A DNA stretch of 64,000 bases. Origin: Streptomyces aidingensis (GTDB taxonomy: Bacteria > Actinomycetota > Actinomycetes > Streptomycetales > Streptomycetaceae). The stretch lies in contig NZ_FOLM01000016.1 of NCBI RefSeq assembly GCF_900112355.1, positions 56,009 to 120,008 of the forward strand, given 5' to 3'. A program made the translations under genes and the position numbers. This document shows, in pieces, positions 32,469-41,016 of the stretch. How positions within the stretch are numbered: the stretch's first letter is position 1; every line of letters starts with the position of its first letter. The notes under the pieces were generated by a model. That model ran no database searches and was not told where the DNA came from. It saw only the letters and a list, made by a program, of their open reading frames with translations.

Positions 32469-33158
32469 CTACCGCCGGTCCCGGCCGCCGCCTTCGGAGC
32501 GGGCCCGGTCCCGGATCTCCCGGTAGCCGTCGCGCTCATGGCGGATGCGCACCAGGGCGTCCACCAGGCGGACGAACTCCCGGTCGCCGCCGGCCAGGCC
32601 GCGCAGCCCGGCGGCGTCCTCGTCCAGCTCCAGCCGGGCCGCCGCGTCCAGGGCCTTCTTGTCGGCGAACGGCATCAGCTCCGTCCAGAGCAGCTGTGCC
32701 TCCCGGACGAAGGCGTCCACCACGGTGTCGTCCACGCCCGCGAAGTGCCGCAGCAGGGCACGTTCCCGCTCCGGGTCCCGGCCGGCGTCCTCGCGCAGCT
32801 CGCCCAGGTCGCCGCCGTGGTCCTCCTGAAGGTGCAGGGCGGCGTCCCGCATCGCGGTGGTGATCCGCTCGCTGTCGCTCTCCGGCAGGCCCGCCGCGGT
32901 GAGGGTCCGGGAGACCTCCGCCGGGTCGGCCCGCACCATGTGGCCGGCCGTGGACCACCGTCTGCCGCGCAGCTCCGTGAAGATGCGGACGGCCTCGCCG
33001 GGGCCGGTCCGGGCGTCGGCGAGTGCCGCGAGCTGGAGGAGCTGGTAGAGGGAGTGCGGCGCGCCCTGGAGATTGATCTCGGCCTCCTCGGCGAGGCTGC
33101 GGTGTCCGTACCGGTCCAGCAGCGCGCCGGCGATCCGCTCCTGCTCCGTGCGGGTCAT
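32469..33158 (-). CDS. HhH-GPD-like DNA repair protein, divergent
   Basis: A 229-residue all-helical protein. The order of helices, the HSLYQLLQLAALADARTG start and the GVDDTVVDAFVREAQLLWTELMPFADKKAL segment resemble HhH-GPD base-excision repair proteins as found in Streptomyces, but the classic LPGVGxxTA hairpin and catalytic Lys/Asp are not clear. No iron-sulfur cysteines are present. It may be a non-catalytic or strongly divergent member. The ATG at 33158 has GGAAGG upstream. It follows the DUF427 gene on the same strand by 49 bases, so the two may form an operon. Confidence 0.55.
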   Translation of the reverse strand: MTRTEQERIAGALLDRYGHRSLAEEAEINLQGAPHSLYQLLQLAALADARTGPGEAVRIFTELRGRRWSTAGHMVRADPAEVSRTLTAAGLPESDSERITTAMRDAALHLQEDHGGDLGELREDAGRDPERERALLRHFAGVDDTVVDAFVREAQLLWTELMPFADKKALDAAARLELDEDAAGLRGLAGGDREFVRLVDALVRIRHERDGYREIRDRARSEGGGRDRR

Positions 33159-33207
33159 GAGGTCACCTTCCTGTCGCTGGTCCTGGCCCCTGGTTTCTGG
33201 TCCCCGG

Positions 33208-34023
33208 TCACGGGGGCGGCGGGGCGGCCACCGGGTGTCCGTCCAGCTCCGTGGTGACCGACCGGTGCGCGAAGCACAGGTGACCGCCGACCCGGGTCGC
33301 CTCCTCCAGGGGCCGCGGATAGGACCAGGCCACATCGGCCACCTGCCGCCCGTCCGCGGTGAACGACCAGTAGGACGCGGTGCCCTTGTAGGGGCAGACG
33401 GTCCGCTTGGGGCTCGCCGCCAGCAGCGACTGCCGCACGTCCCCGGCCGGGACGTAGTAGCGGTTGGGCAGCCCGGTCTCGGTCAGCAGCATGGGACGGT
33501 CCGTCTCGGCGACCGGCACGCCCTCCACCAGCACCCGCAGCCGGCCGCTGGTGCGCCGGACGTCGACCCGGTGGTAGGGGTCCCGCAGATGGCCGTGGAC
33601 CTGCTCGTCCTCGTCGAACCAGGCGTCCGCGGCATGCCAGTACAGGGCGAGATGACCGCGCAGCCAGCCGGCGCCCTCGATCGGCTCCGGATACGCCCAC
33701 ACGCCGTTCTCCACGCGGCGGTTCCCGGCCCGGATGTGCCAGTAGACCGCCTGTCCCTTGAACGGGCAGTGGGTGGTGTGGGCGGCGGCCTCCAGCAGCC
33801 CGGGTCGCACGTCGCCGGCCGGGATGTAGAGCTGCGGCAGCAGGCCGGTCTCGTGCAGCAGCCTGCCCTCCCGGGTGTCCGCCACCGTCTCGCCGCCGAG
33901 CACCGCCCGCACCCGGCGCGGAAAGCGCTGGAAGAACAGGCGGTGCGCCGGGCCGGACAGGTCGTAGTTCACCGTGTCCACGGGGGAGGCGGACAGCGGT
34001 CCCCCGTCCTTGGTCAGGCTCAT
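33208..34023 (-). CDS. Tandem DUF427 domain protein
   Basis: A 271-residue protein with two DUF427 domains. The first (about 35-125) contains VRAVLGGETVADTREG, YIPAGDVRPGLL and CPFKGQAVYWHI; the second (about 150-250) contains LRVLVEGVPVAET, YYVPAGDVRQSLL and CPYKGTASYWSF. The two halves are clear internal repeats. The fold is a small beta barrel and its biochemical role is not known. The ATG at 34023 is taken because earlier in-frame residues are not domain-like. It is common in actinobacteria beside stress-related genes. Confidence 0.85.
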   Translation of the reverse strand: MSLTKDGGPLSASPVDTVNYDLSGPAHRLFFQRFPRRVRAVLGGETVADTREGRLLHETGLLPQLYIPAGDVRPGLLEAAAHTTHCPFKGQAVYWHIRAGNRRVENGVWAYPEPIEGAGWLRGHLALYWHAADAWFDEDEQVHGHLRDPYHRVDVRRTSGRLRVLVEGVPVAETDRPMLLTETGLPNRYYVPAGDVRQSLLAASPKRTVCPYKGTASYWSFTADGRQVADVAWSYPRPLEEATRVGGHLCFAHRSVTTELDGHPVAAPPPP

Positions 34024-34201
34024 GGGCGGTCCCGTCTCGTCGGACAGCTCGGGTCCGGTGTGCCGGCAGCGTCTCCCGCCCGGTTTCCCGCCCGCCGGGG
34101 CGGACAAACCGCCCGACGGGTGGGCTTGGTCAGGCGGGGTACGCGGGGTGGGTGCCCGTTTGCGGGCTTCTGTCCCACCATGACGAGAGGACGGCATCGC
34201 G

Positions 34202-34654
34202 ATGCGTTCCCTGGCCCGAGGGCTGGTGGCCGGCGCCGCCGGCACCGTGGCCCTCAACCTCAGCACCTACGGCGACATGCTGGTGCGCGGCCGTCCGGCC
34301 AGCAGCATGCCCGCCGAGGTGGCCGACCGCCTGGCCGACCGGGCCGGGGTGGAACTCGGCGAGGAGCAGCAGAAGTCCAGCCGGGAGCAGGCCGCCGGGG
34401 CGCTGCTGGGCTATCTCACCGGCCTGGGGGTCGGTGCCGCCTACGGCATGCTCAGCGGGCGGCGCGCCCGGGTTCCGGCGCTGGTGGCCGGGCCGTTGCT
34501 CGGTGCGGCGGCCATGGCCGGGAGTGACGCGCCGGCCACCGCGCTGGGTGTCACCGACCCCAGGCGGTGGAGCGGCGGCGCCTGGCTGTCGGACATCGCC
34601 CCGCACCTGGCCTACGGCGTGGTCACCGCGGCGGTCCACCGGGCCCTGCGCTGA
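34202..34654 (+). CDS. Conserved small membrane protein
   Basis: A 150-residue protein with about three to four hydrophobic helices. It starts with RSLARGLVAGAAGTVALNL, has an acidic loop (VADRLADRAGVELGEEQQK), then AAGALLGYLTGLGVGAAYGML and a C-terminal IAPHLAYGVVTAAVHR. It looks like actinobacterial membrane proteins of unknown function. The ATG has GAGAGGA upstream. Its 3' end overlaps the out-of-frame tail of the convergent HD gene. Confidence 0.65.
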   Translation: MRSLARGLVAGAAGTVALNLSTYGDMLVRGRPASSMPAEVADRLADRAGVELGEEQQKSSREQAAGALLGYLTGLGVGAAYGMLSGRRARVPALVAGPLLGAAAMAGSDAPATALGVTDPRRWSGGAWLSDIAPHLAYGVVTAAVHRALR

Positions 34655-35270
34655 CCGGGCGGCCCGCGCCGGGCCCCCCGATGCGGGCGCACTGCTATCC
34701 GGGCCGGGGGCAGGGGGCCCGGGAGGCCGAACTCCGCGCGGAGGGCGGCGAACCCGGCCGCCTTGTCCGCGCCGAACCCGCTGATCCAGGACGCGACTCC
34801 TCGTAGGACAGCAGCCTGGCCGGGTCGGCCTTGGTGTGGAACTTGTCCGCGTACATCACCAGGCGCTCCTCGGCGGTCCTGGCCAGACAGTCCCCGGGCG
34901 GCAGCGGCAGCCGCTGCCGGGCGATGTCGGCGCGGGTGAGCCCGACCCCGGTGTGACAGGAGCAGAACCGGCACAGCCGCTCCGGATATCCGGCGTCGGC
35001 CAGCAGCCGGTGCCCGAGGATGCCGTGCCGCACATAGGTGCTGTGGTCCAGCCGGCCCGCCCGGTCGTAGAGCCGGTAGACGCCGATGTCGTGCAGCAGA
35101 CAGCCGGCCCGCACCAGGTCCGCGTCGACCGCCGGGCCCCCGCGGTCGATGAGCTGCCGGGCGATCCGCCAGACGGTGACACAGTGTCCGTGGACCAGCT
35201 CCAGCGCCTCCGCCGAGGGCGCGTGCCGCTCGTGCAGCGCCCGGATCTCGTCCTCCCCCGGAATATTCAT
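34612..35270 (-). pseudogene. HD-domain phosphohydrolase with a frameshift near the C-terminus
   Basis: The protein begins at ATG 35270 and reads an HD domain: VHGHCVTVWRIARQL, CLLHDIGVYRL, HSTYVRHGILGHRLL, RFCSCHTGVGLT and YADKFHTKADP. The metal-binding HD pair is present. After LSYEE the frame leaves the family sequence. One base over, the expected continuation VASWISGFGADKAAGFAALRAEFG appears, so one G is missing in GAGGAGTCGCG near 34795-34800. The frame in use stops at 34695. The corrected frame runs to 34612 over the neighbouring gene. The active site is complete, so function could survive. An assembly error is possible. Confidence 0.75.
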
Positions 35271-35436
35271 CAGGTCAGATTAACCCTTGACCGGGGGGCT
35301 TGGGGTCGTCTTTTCCCGGGCTATTCTCCCCGTGCGCCAGGAACAGTTGTATGGCCGCTCCTTCGTGCGGGTGGCGATGGTGCCCGGTCTTGCGCAGCCG
35401 CTTTTCAGCCCTTCGCTTCGATCACATCATGACCGC

Positions 35437-36486
35437 ATGAGCACACAAAAGGACCGGGAAAACCGGGATGCGGACGGCGGCAGAAGGACCACCCGGCGCG
35501 GACTGATGGCGGCGCTCGCACTGGCCCCCTTGGCGGCCGGCGCCGTGGGCGCGGCCCGGGCGGCGGCGGCCGGGCCGCACGGGGCCGAGGGGGCCGAGGG
35601 GGCAGGCGGGCCGGTCCGGCCGGTCCCCACCACCCCGGCGGACTGGCAGCACGTGTGGCGGCTGCTGGGCGGGATCCACGGCATGCGCGGGCCGCTGGTC
35701 TCCGTGGTGTCGATCCTGCGGGAGGATCTGCGGGTGGTGACCGAGGGCGTGGTGCTGGCGCCGGCCGTGGTCGGGCTGCATCTCAGCTTTGTGCGGTACG
35801 CCGACGGCCGGACGCTGCTGATGGGCGACCTCGCCGTCACCGAGGACGAACTCCAGGACGTCGGGCGGGAGCTGCACCGGCACGGCATCGTGCAGACCGC
35901 GGTCCACAAACATGTGCTCGCCCAGCAGCCCCCGGTCTGGTGGTGCCACATCCATGCCCATGCCCATGAACCGGTGGAGCTGGCCCGCGGTGTGCGGGCC
36001 GTGGTCGAGCGCACGGGCCTGCGGCGCGGTCCGGGGCGGCCCGCCGCCCCCGGCGGTTCTGACCCGGCCCCGGAGACGCGCCTGGACCTGGACACCGCCG
36101 GCATCGACGCCGCCCTGGGCTTCCCGGGCCGCGCGGCCAACGGCGTCTACCAGAGTCTGCTCGCCCGCCGCGAGACCATCGTGGACGACGGCCGGGTGCT
36201 GCCCGACGGGCTGGGTTCGATGACGGCCTTCAACTTCCAGCCGCTCGGCCGCGGCCGGGCCGCGCTGATCGGTGACGTCGCCATGGTGGCGGAGGAGGTG
36301 CCCGAGGTGCTGCGGCGGCTGGGCGCGGCCGGTGTCGATCTGGTCAGCCTGCACAGCCACAGCCTGGCGGAGGACCCGCGGCTGTTCTTCGTGCACAACT
36401 GGGCGGTGGGCGACGCCGTGGCGATCGCCCGTGCGCTGCGGCCGGCCGTCGATGCCACCCGCACCGTGCCGGTGCCGGTGTCCTGA
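35437..36486 (+). CDS. Exported DUF1259 protein
   Basis: A 349-residue protein. Twin arginines in TTRRGLMAALALAPLAAGAVG suggest Tat export. Two DUF1259 repeats follow: one with LVSVVSILREDLRV and MGDLAVTEDELQDVGRELHRHGIVQTAVHKH, and one with GSMTAFNFQPLG, GDVAMVAEEVPEVLRRL and VSLHSHSLAEDPRLFFVHNW. DUF1259 proteins (LpqO/LppY type) have no established activity; the His-rich loops (HIHAHAHE and HSHS) could bind a metal. The ATG at 35437 is taken as start because the signal region begins there. Confidence 0.8.
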   Translation: MSTQKDRENRDADGGRRTTRRGLMAALALAPLAAGAVGAARAAAAGPHGAEGAEGAGGPVRPVPTTPADWQHVWRLLGGIHGMRGPLVSVVSILREDLRVVTEGVVLAPAVVGLHLSFVRYADGRTLLMGDLAVTEDELQDVGRELHRHGIVQTAVHKHVLAQQPPVWWCHIHAHAHEPVELARGVRAVVERTGLRRGPGRPAAPGGSDPAPETRLDLDTAGIDAALGFPGRAANGVYQSLLARRETIVDDGRVLPDGLGSMTAFNFQPLGRGRAALIGDVAMVAEEVPEVLRRLGAAGVDLVSLHSHSLAEDPRLFFVHNWAVGDAVAIARALRPAVDATRTVPVPVS

Positions 36487-36586
36487 CGCCCGGCTGGGGG
36501 CGGCCCCGATGGGCACAGAAAAGAATGATTGCCGGATCGAATGAGAAAGTCGGTTCGGCATGCAATTTTCACCCCTATGGGTGGTC

Positions 36587-36616
36587 TTGACGTCTCATCA
36601 CATCCTGTTCCTTAAT
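36587..36616 (+). promoter_or_regulatory. Promoter of the OMT-like gene
   Basis: TTGACG (36587-36592) and CTTAAT (36611-36616) are separated by 18 bases, about 40 bases before the start codon at 36657. The surrounding 36500-36620 stretch is unusually AT-rich for this sequence. Confidence 0.45.
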
Positions 36617-36656
36617 GGATATCGGTGGGGTACTCCATTCGAGCGAGGAATTCGGT

Positions 36657-37667
36657 ATGGCGACATCTGCGGCTCCTGACACATCCCCCGTCGATTTCGT
36701 GGATCTGACGCTCTCCCTGTGCAATGCGCAGGCGCTGCTGACCGGACTGGAACTGGGTCTGTTCACCGCCCTGCACGCCGCCCCCGCGGACGCCGCGACC
36801 ATCCGTTCCCGGCTCGGCCTGGCCGGCCGGGGGCTGTCGGACTGGCTGGATCTGCTGGTCTGCAACGGCCTGCTGGAGCGGGACGGCGAGCGCTACCGCA
36901 ACACCCCGGCGGCCGACCGCTATCTGGTGCGCAACAGCCCCGCGTACACCGGGGAGGTGCTCCAGCGGCGGCTGTTCCCCGCTCTGTCCGGGCTGACCGA
37001 ATCGCTGCGCACCGGCAGACCGCACGCCGGCGAGGAGTTCATGGAGGCCGTGCACGGGCTGGACGTGCTGCGCCACTTCGCCAACCAGATGGACCACATC
37101 ACCGAGCCGCTCGCCCCGCTGCTGATCAAGGCGTACGACGGCTGGGAGCGCCACGGCTCGGTGCTCGACGTGGGCGGCTGCCGGGGCAATGTGGTCTCCC
37201 ACATCCTCGCCGCGCACCCGCATCTGACCGGACAGGTCTTCGATCTGCCGACCCTGGCGCCGCTGTTCGAGGAGAAGGCGGCCCAGCGGGGCATGACGGG
37301 CCGGATGACCTTCCATCCCGGCGACTTCCTCACCGACCCGCTGCCCCCGGCGGACCTGGTGCTGATCGGCCATGTGCTGGTCAACTGGGACGCCGAGCGC
37401 CGCGGCCTGCTGATCCGGAAGGCGTTCGACTGCCTCACCCCGGGCGGGGCCCTGCTGGTGTACGACCGGATGCTCACCGGCAGCCCGGGCGACACCGAGA
37501 GCGCCAATCTGCGGGTCAGCCTCTCCATGCTGCTGGTGACCACGGGCGGCTCGTCGTACACCTTCGGGCACCTGTGTGACCAGGCCGCCGCGGCGGGCTT
37601 CGCCGATGTGGGCCGGCACCGGCTCGGCGCCCACGACACCCTCGCCGTCTGCCGCAAGCCGGCCTGA
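36657..37667 (+). CDS. OMT-like SAM-dependent methyltransferase
   Basis: A 336-residue protein of the plant-type O-methyltransferase family common in natural-product pathways. The N-terminal dimerisation/winged-helix part has LGLFTALHAAPADAATIRSRLGLAGRGLSDWLDLL. The SAM core has VLDVGGCRGN (169-178) and PGDFLTDPLPPADLVLIGHV. At the catalytic site family members read LHDW; here it is LVNW with Val242 in place of His. Classical base-assisted O-methylation is therefore doubtful. The ATG at 36657 with GAGG upstream is preferred to 36615. It stands alone, with no obvious biosynthetic partners. Confidence 0.8.
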   Translation: MATSAAPDTSPVDFVDLTLSLCNAQALLTGLELGLFTALHAAPADAATIRSRLGLAGRGLSDWLDLLVCNGLLERDGERYRNTPAADRYLVRNSPAYTGEVLQRRLFPALSGLTESLRTGRPHAGEEFMEAVHGLDVLRHFANQMDHITEPLAPLLIKAYDGWERHGSVLDVGGCRGNVVSHILAAHPHLTGQVFDLPTLAPLFEEKAAQRGMTGRMTFHPGDFLTDPLPPADLVLIGHVLVNWDAERRGLLIRKAFDCLTPGGALLVYDRMLTGSPGDTESANLRVSLSMLLVTTGGSSYTFGHLCDQAAAAGFADVGRHRLGAHDTLAVCRKPA

Positions 37668-37698
37668 GCCGGCGGCGGCACGCCGGAGGCCGGACGCG

Positions 37699-38328
37699 TC
37701 AGGCCTCCGGCCCCGCGTGCTCCCCGCCGCGGCGGCGGACGACCAGGGCCCGCACGGCCTCGTGCCCGGCCGTGAGGGCGAGTGCCAGCCCCAGCCCGAG
37801 GAGCAGGCCCTTGACCGGCTCGTCCCGGAACACGGCGCCGCCCAGAAAGCCCAGCCCGGCCGAGTACACCGCCCAGGTCACCGCGGCGACGGCGTCATAG
37901 CGGGTGAAGGAGCGGCGCGGGTAGCCGACGGCGCCGGTGGTGAGCGTGGCCGCGGTCCGGCCGCCCGGGATGTACCGCGCGACCACGATCACCAGGCCGC
38001 CGCGCCGGCGGAGCATCAGCCCGACCCGGTCGTACACCCGCTGCCTCCGGCTGCCCGGGCGGATCCTGCGGAACACCCGGGCGCCCGCTCTCCGGCCGAT
38101 GGCGTAGGAGATGTGGTCCCCGGTGAACGCGCCCACCGCGGCCGCGCACACGATCAGCACCGGATGCGGCCGGCCCTCCGCGGCGGCGAACACCGCCAGC
38201 GTGATCACCAGGGATTCGCTGGGCACCACGGGGAAGAATGCGTCGAGGGCCGCGAGGCCGTACAGCGCCAGATAGACCCACGGGGTGCTCACCAGCTCCT
38301 CGACGGCCCGGATGATTGCGTCGTCCAC
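37699..38328 (-). CDS. DedA/SNARE-associated (VTT) membrane protein
   Basis: A 209-residue membrane protein with the DedA pattern: DAFFPVVPSESLVI, a GAFTGDHISYAIGRRAG segment, the FVRYIPGGRT-like motif ARYIPGGRTAATL, and several C-terminal membrane helices. DedA proteins are thought to flip phospholipids and support the proton motive force. Length is normal. The GTG start lies 8 bases after a TAGGCT box (38336-38341), so the message is probably leaderless. Confidence 0.85.
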   Translation of the reverse strand: MDDAIIRAVEELVSTPWVYLALYGLAALDAFFPVVPSESLVITLAVFAAAEGRPHPVLIVCAAAVGAFTGDHISYAIGRRAGARVFRRIRPGSRRQRVYDRVGLMLRRRGGLVIVVARYIPGGRTAATLTTGAVGYPRRSFTRYDAVAAVTWAVYSAGLGFLGGAVFRDEPVKGLLLGLGLALALTAGHEAVRALVVRRRGGEHAGPEA

Positions 38329-38394
38329 CCTGCCGAGCCTAGGAAAACCGCGGCCCCTCCCGCGCGGGGAGCGGTGTCCGCCGGGCGCGGCGCC

Positions 38395-40599
38395 TCAGGA
38401 GCGGCTGGTCACGGGCTCCGGCCGCCGCGCCGGTGCGCCGGCGGCGGATTCGTGCCGCAGGCCCGCGCCCTCGACGTCGACATCGGGCAGCATCCGGTCC
38501 AGCCGGCGCGGCAGCCACCAGGCGGCCCGGCCGAGCAGGGCCAGCACGGCCGGCACGATCGCCATCCGGACCACAAAGGCGTCGAACAGCACGGCGACGG
38601 CCAGACCGAAGCCGATCATCCTGACCATCGACTCGGAGGAGCCGATGAAGCCCGCGAAGACGCTGATCATGATCAGCGCGGCGGCGGTCACCACCCGGGC
38701 GCCATGGGTGAAGCCGGTGACGACGGCCTGCCGCGGGCTCTCGCCGTGGACATGTGCCTCACGCATCCGGGTGACCAGGAAGACCTCGTAGTCCATGGCC
38801 AGGCCGAACACCAGGCCGATCATGAAGATCGGCATCAGGCTCATCACCGGGCCGGTCTGCTCCACCCCGAACACCCCGGCCAGCCAGCCCCACTGGAAGA
38901 CGGCCACCACCGCGCCCAGCGCGGCGACCACCGACAGCAGAAAGCCGAGCGCGGCCTTGAGCGGCACCAGGAGCGAGCGGAAGACCACCGTCAGCAGCAC
39001 AAAGGCCAGGCCGACCACCAGGGCCAGATAGGGCACCAGGGCGTCGTCCAGCTTCTGCGAGACGTCGATCGCCATGGCGGTCTGCCCGGTGACCATGACC
39101 TGCGCGCCGGTGGTGCCGGCGAGGGACTCCGCCTCGGCCCGGATGGCGTGCACCAGTTCCTCGGTCTCCGCGCTGCTCGGCGCGGCGGCCGGGACGACGG
39201 TGAGCATCGCGGTGTCACCGGCCTGATTGAAGGTGGCGGGGGTGACGGCCGCGACCCGGTCCAGATCCCGCACGGCCGCGGCGGTCTCCTCGGCGGCGGC
39301 CCGCGGGTCGTCGCTCCGCCGGGCGTCGACGGTCACCAGCAGCGGGCCGTTGGTGCCCGGGCCGAAGCCCTGGGCGATCAGGTCGTATGCCTTGCGCTGG
39401 GTGGTGTCGGCGGGCTGGGAGCCGTCGTCGGGCAGGCCGAGCTGGAGGTCGGCGGCGGGCAGGGCGATCAGGCCCAGCCCGGCCACGGCGGTCAGCAGCA
39501 CCGCGGCCGGGCGGCGCAGCACGAAGCGGGCCCAGCGGGTGCCGGCCCCGGGCCGCGTGCCGGGCGCCGCGCCGTCCCCCGACCGCTGCCGCCGGGGCAG
39601 GACCCGGTGCCCGGCGAAGCCCAGCAGCGCGGGGATCAGGGTCAGCGCGACGAGGACCGCGAGCACCACGGCGCCGGAGGCGGCCAGGCCCATCTTGGTG
39701 AGGATCGGGATGTTGACCACGGCAAGTCCGGCCAGCGCGATGACCACCGTCAGCCCGGCGAAGACCACGGCGGAGCCGGCGGTGCCGGTGGCGCGGCCCA
39801 CGGCCTCGGGCGGGGTGCGGCCCTCGGCGAGCTCCGCGCGGTAGCGGGAGACGATGAACAGGGCGTAGTCGATGCCGACCGCCAGGCCGATCATGGTGGC
39901 CAGGATGGGCGTGGTGCTGTTCAGTTCCAGCACCCCGGTGAGCGCGGTGATGGCGGCGACGCTGATGCCGACCCCGAGGACCGCGGTGAGCAGCGGCAGG
40001 CCGGCGGCGACCAGCGAGCCGAAGGTGACCAGCAGTACCACGGCGGCGATGAGCACGCCGATCACCTCGGTGGTCCCGGTGTGCGGCACGGTCTGGAGGG
40101 CGTCGCCGCCGATCTCCACGGTGAGCCCGGCGTCCCGGGCGTGCTGTGCGGCCGTCTCCAGGGCCGCGCGGGACTCCTCGGTCAGGTCCAGGGCGGTGGT
40201 GGCGTAACCGACCTGGGAGTAGGCGATGGTGCCGTCGGGGCTGACCGCCCCGGCCGCGAAGGGATCGGCCGCCTGTGTCACCTGCGGGCCCGCGGCCAGT
40301 TCGGCGACGGCGTCCCGTACGGCGGCCCGGTTCTCCGGGCCGGTGATCCGCTCGCCCCCGGGGGCCTGGAAGACCACCCGGGCGGTGGCGCCGTCCGGGC
40401 TGCTGCCGGGGAACCGCTCCGCCAGCACTTCGAACGCCTTCTGCGCCTCGGTGCCCGGGATCGATATCGCGGCGGAGGCGGGCGACGAGGCCGAGGCGGC
40501 GGCGCCTCCGGCGACCGCCAGCACCGCCACCCACAGCAGGGCGACCAGCCCGCGCCGCCGGAAGGCGAAGCGGCCGAGCCGGTACAGGAACGTGGCCAT
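38395..40599 (-). CDS. MMPL/RND-family transporter
   Basis: A 734-residue MMPL protein. It has one N-terminal membrane helix (LVALLWVAVLAVAGGAA), an extracytoplasmic domain, a five-helix bundle containing GLAVGIDYALFIVSRYR, then a second half of the same design with GLVFGLAMDYEVFLVTRMRE. The GIDYALF and AMDYEVF motifs hold the proton-relay Asp-Tyr pairs. Such proteins export lipids or small lipophilic molecules. A TetR-like operator lies between the promoter elements upstream, but no tetR gene is adjacent. Substrate unknown. Confidence 0.88.
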   Translation of the reverse strand: MATFLYRLGRFAFRRRGLVALLWVAVLAVAGGAAASASSPASAAISIPGTEAQKAFEVLAERFPGSSPDGATARVVFQAPGGERITGPENRAAVRDAVAELAAGPQVTQAADPFAAGAVSPDGTIAYSQVGYATTALDLTEESRAALETAAQHARDAGLTVEIGGDALQTVPHTGTTEVIGVLIAAVVLLVTFGSLVAAGLPLLTAVLGVGISVAAITALTGVLELNSTTPILATMIGLAVGIDYALFIVSRYRAELAEGRTPPEAVGRATGTAGSAVVFAGLTVVIALAGLAVVNIPILTKMGLAASGAVVLAVLVALTLIPALLGFAGHRVLPRRQRSGDGAAPGTRPGAGTRWARFVLRRPAAVLLTAVAGLGLIALPAADLQLGLPDDGSQPADTTQRKAYDLIAQGFGPGTNGPLLVTVDARRSDDPRAAAEETAAAVRDLDRVAAVTPATFNQAGDTAMLTVVPAAAPSSAETEELVHAIRAEAESLAGTTGAQVMVTGQTAMAIDVSQKLDDALVPYLALVVGLAFVLLTVVFRSLLVPLKAALGFLLSVVAALGAVVAVFQWGWLAGVFGVEQTGPVMSLMPIFMIGLVFGLAMDYEVFLVTRMREAHVHGESPRQAVVTGFTHGARVVTAAALIMISVFAGFIGSSESMVRMIGFGLAVAVLFDAFVVRMAIVPAVLALLGRAAWWLPRRLDRMLPDVDVEGAGLRHESAAGAPARRPEPVTSRS

Positions 40600-41016
40600 T
40601 GCAGAACTCCAGAGTCGTCAGGGGGGCGGACGGGACGGCCGGCGGACCGGTGACGGATCAGACGGGGGAGAGCAGGGGGAGGACCGCGCCGTGCGGGCAG
40701 CGCTCCGGGAGAACGGCGTCCGGGGGGCCCACCGGGCCGGCGGCGGTGAAGCGCTCCGGTTCGTGCCCGGGCGGCGGCCGGCCGCGGCGGCCCGGCCGGT
40801 GCTCGGCGGATGCGGCATGCGCGCTCCATCGGAACGAAACCGTTTCGTACGTCAGGAGCGTATCCGCCCGCCCGGGGGAAACGCAAAAGTTCCGGCTCAT
40901 GCGCGCTTCGGTGCGCCGGCTCACCGGTCCGGCCGGTCCCTGCCGTACATGCTTTCGACCGCGGTGGTTGCGGGCATCTCCCGAAGACAGCCCCGGCGAA
41001 GGAAGGCCGTCTCCAG
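40600..41016. other. Divergent intergenic region between MMPL and isoprenoid-synthase fusion
   Basis: About 417 bases without a convincing gene. The only clear element is the operator at 40834-40848. The GAAGGAAGG ribosome site of the plus-strand gene lies at 40998-41006. Confidence 0.5.
40834..40848. promoter_or_regulatory. TetR-like operator
   Basis: ACGAAAC-C-GTTTCGT is a perfect 7-bp inverted repeat around one base, about 235 bases upstream of the MMPL start. On the minus strand CTGACG lies just upstream and could be a -35 box, placing the operator in the spacer. The sequence type (GAAAC/GTTTC) is common for TetR repressors. Confidence 0.55.

Noticed and set aside
35287..35327. TTGACC and TATTCT as a promoter for the DUF1259 gene
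   Set aside because: The spacing is 29 bases, too long for a normal promoter.
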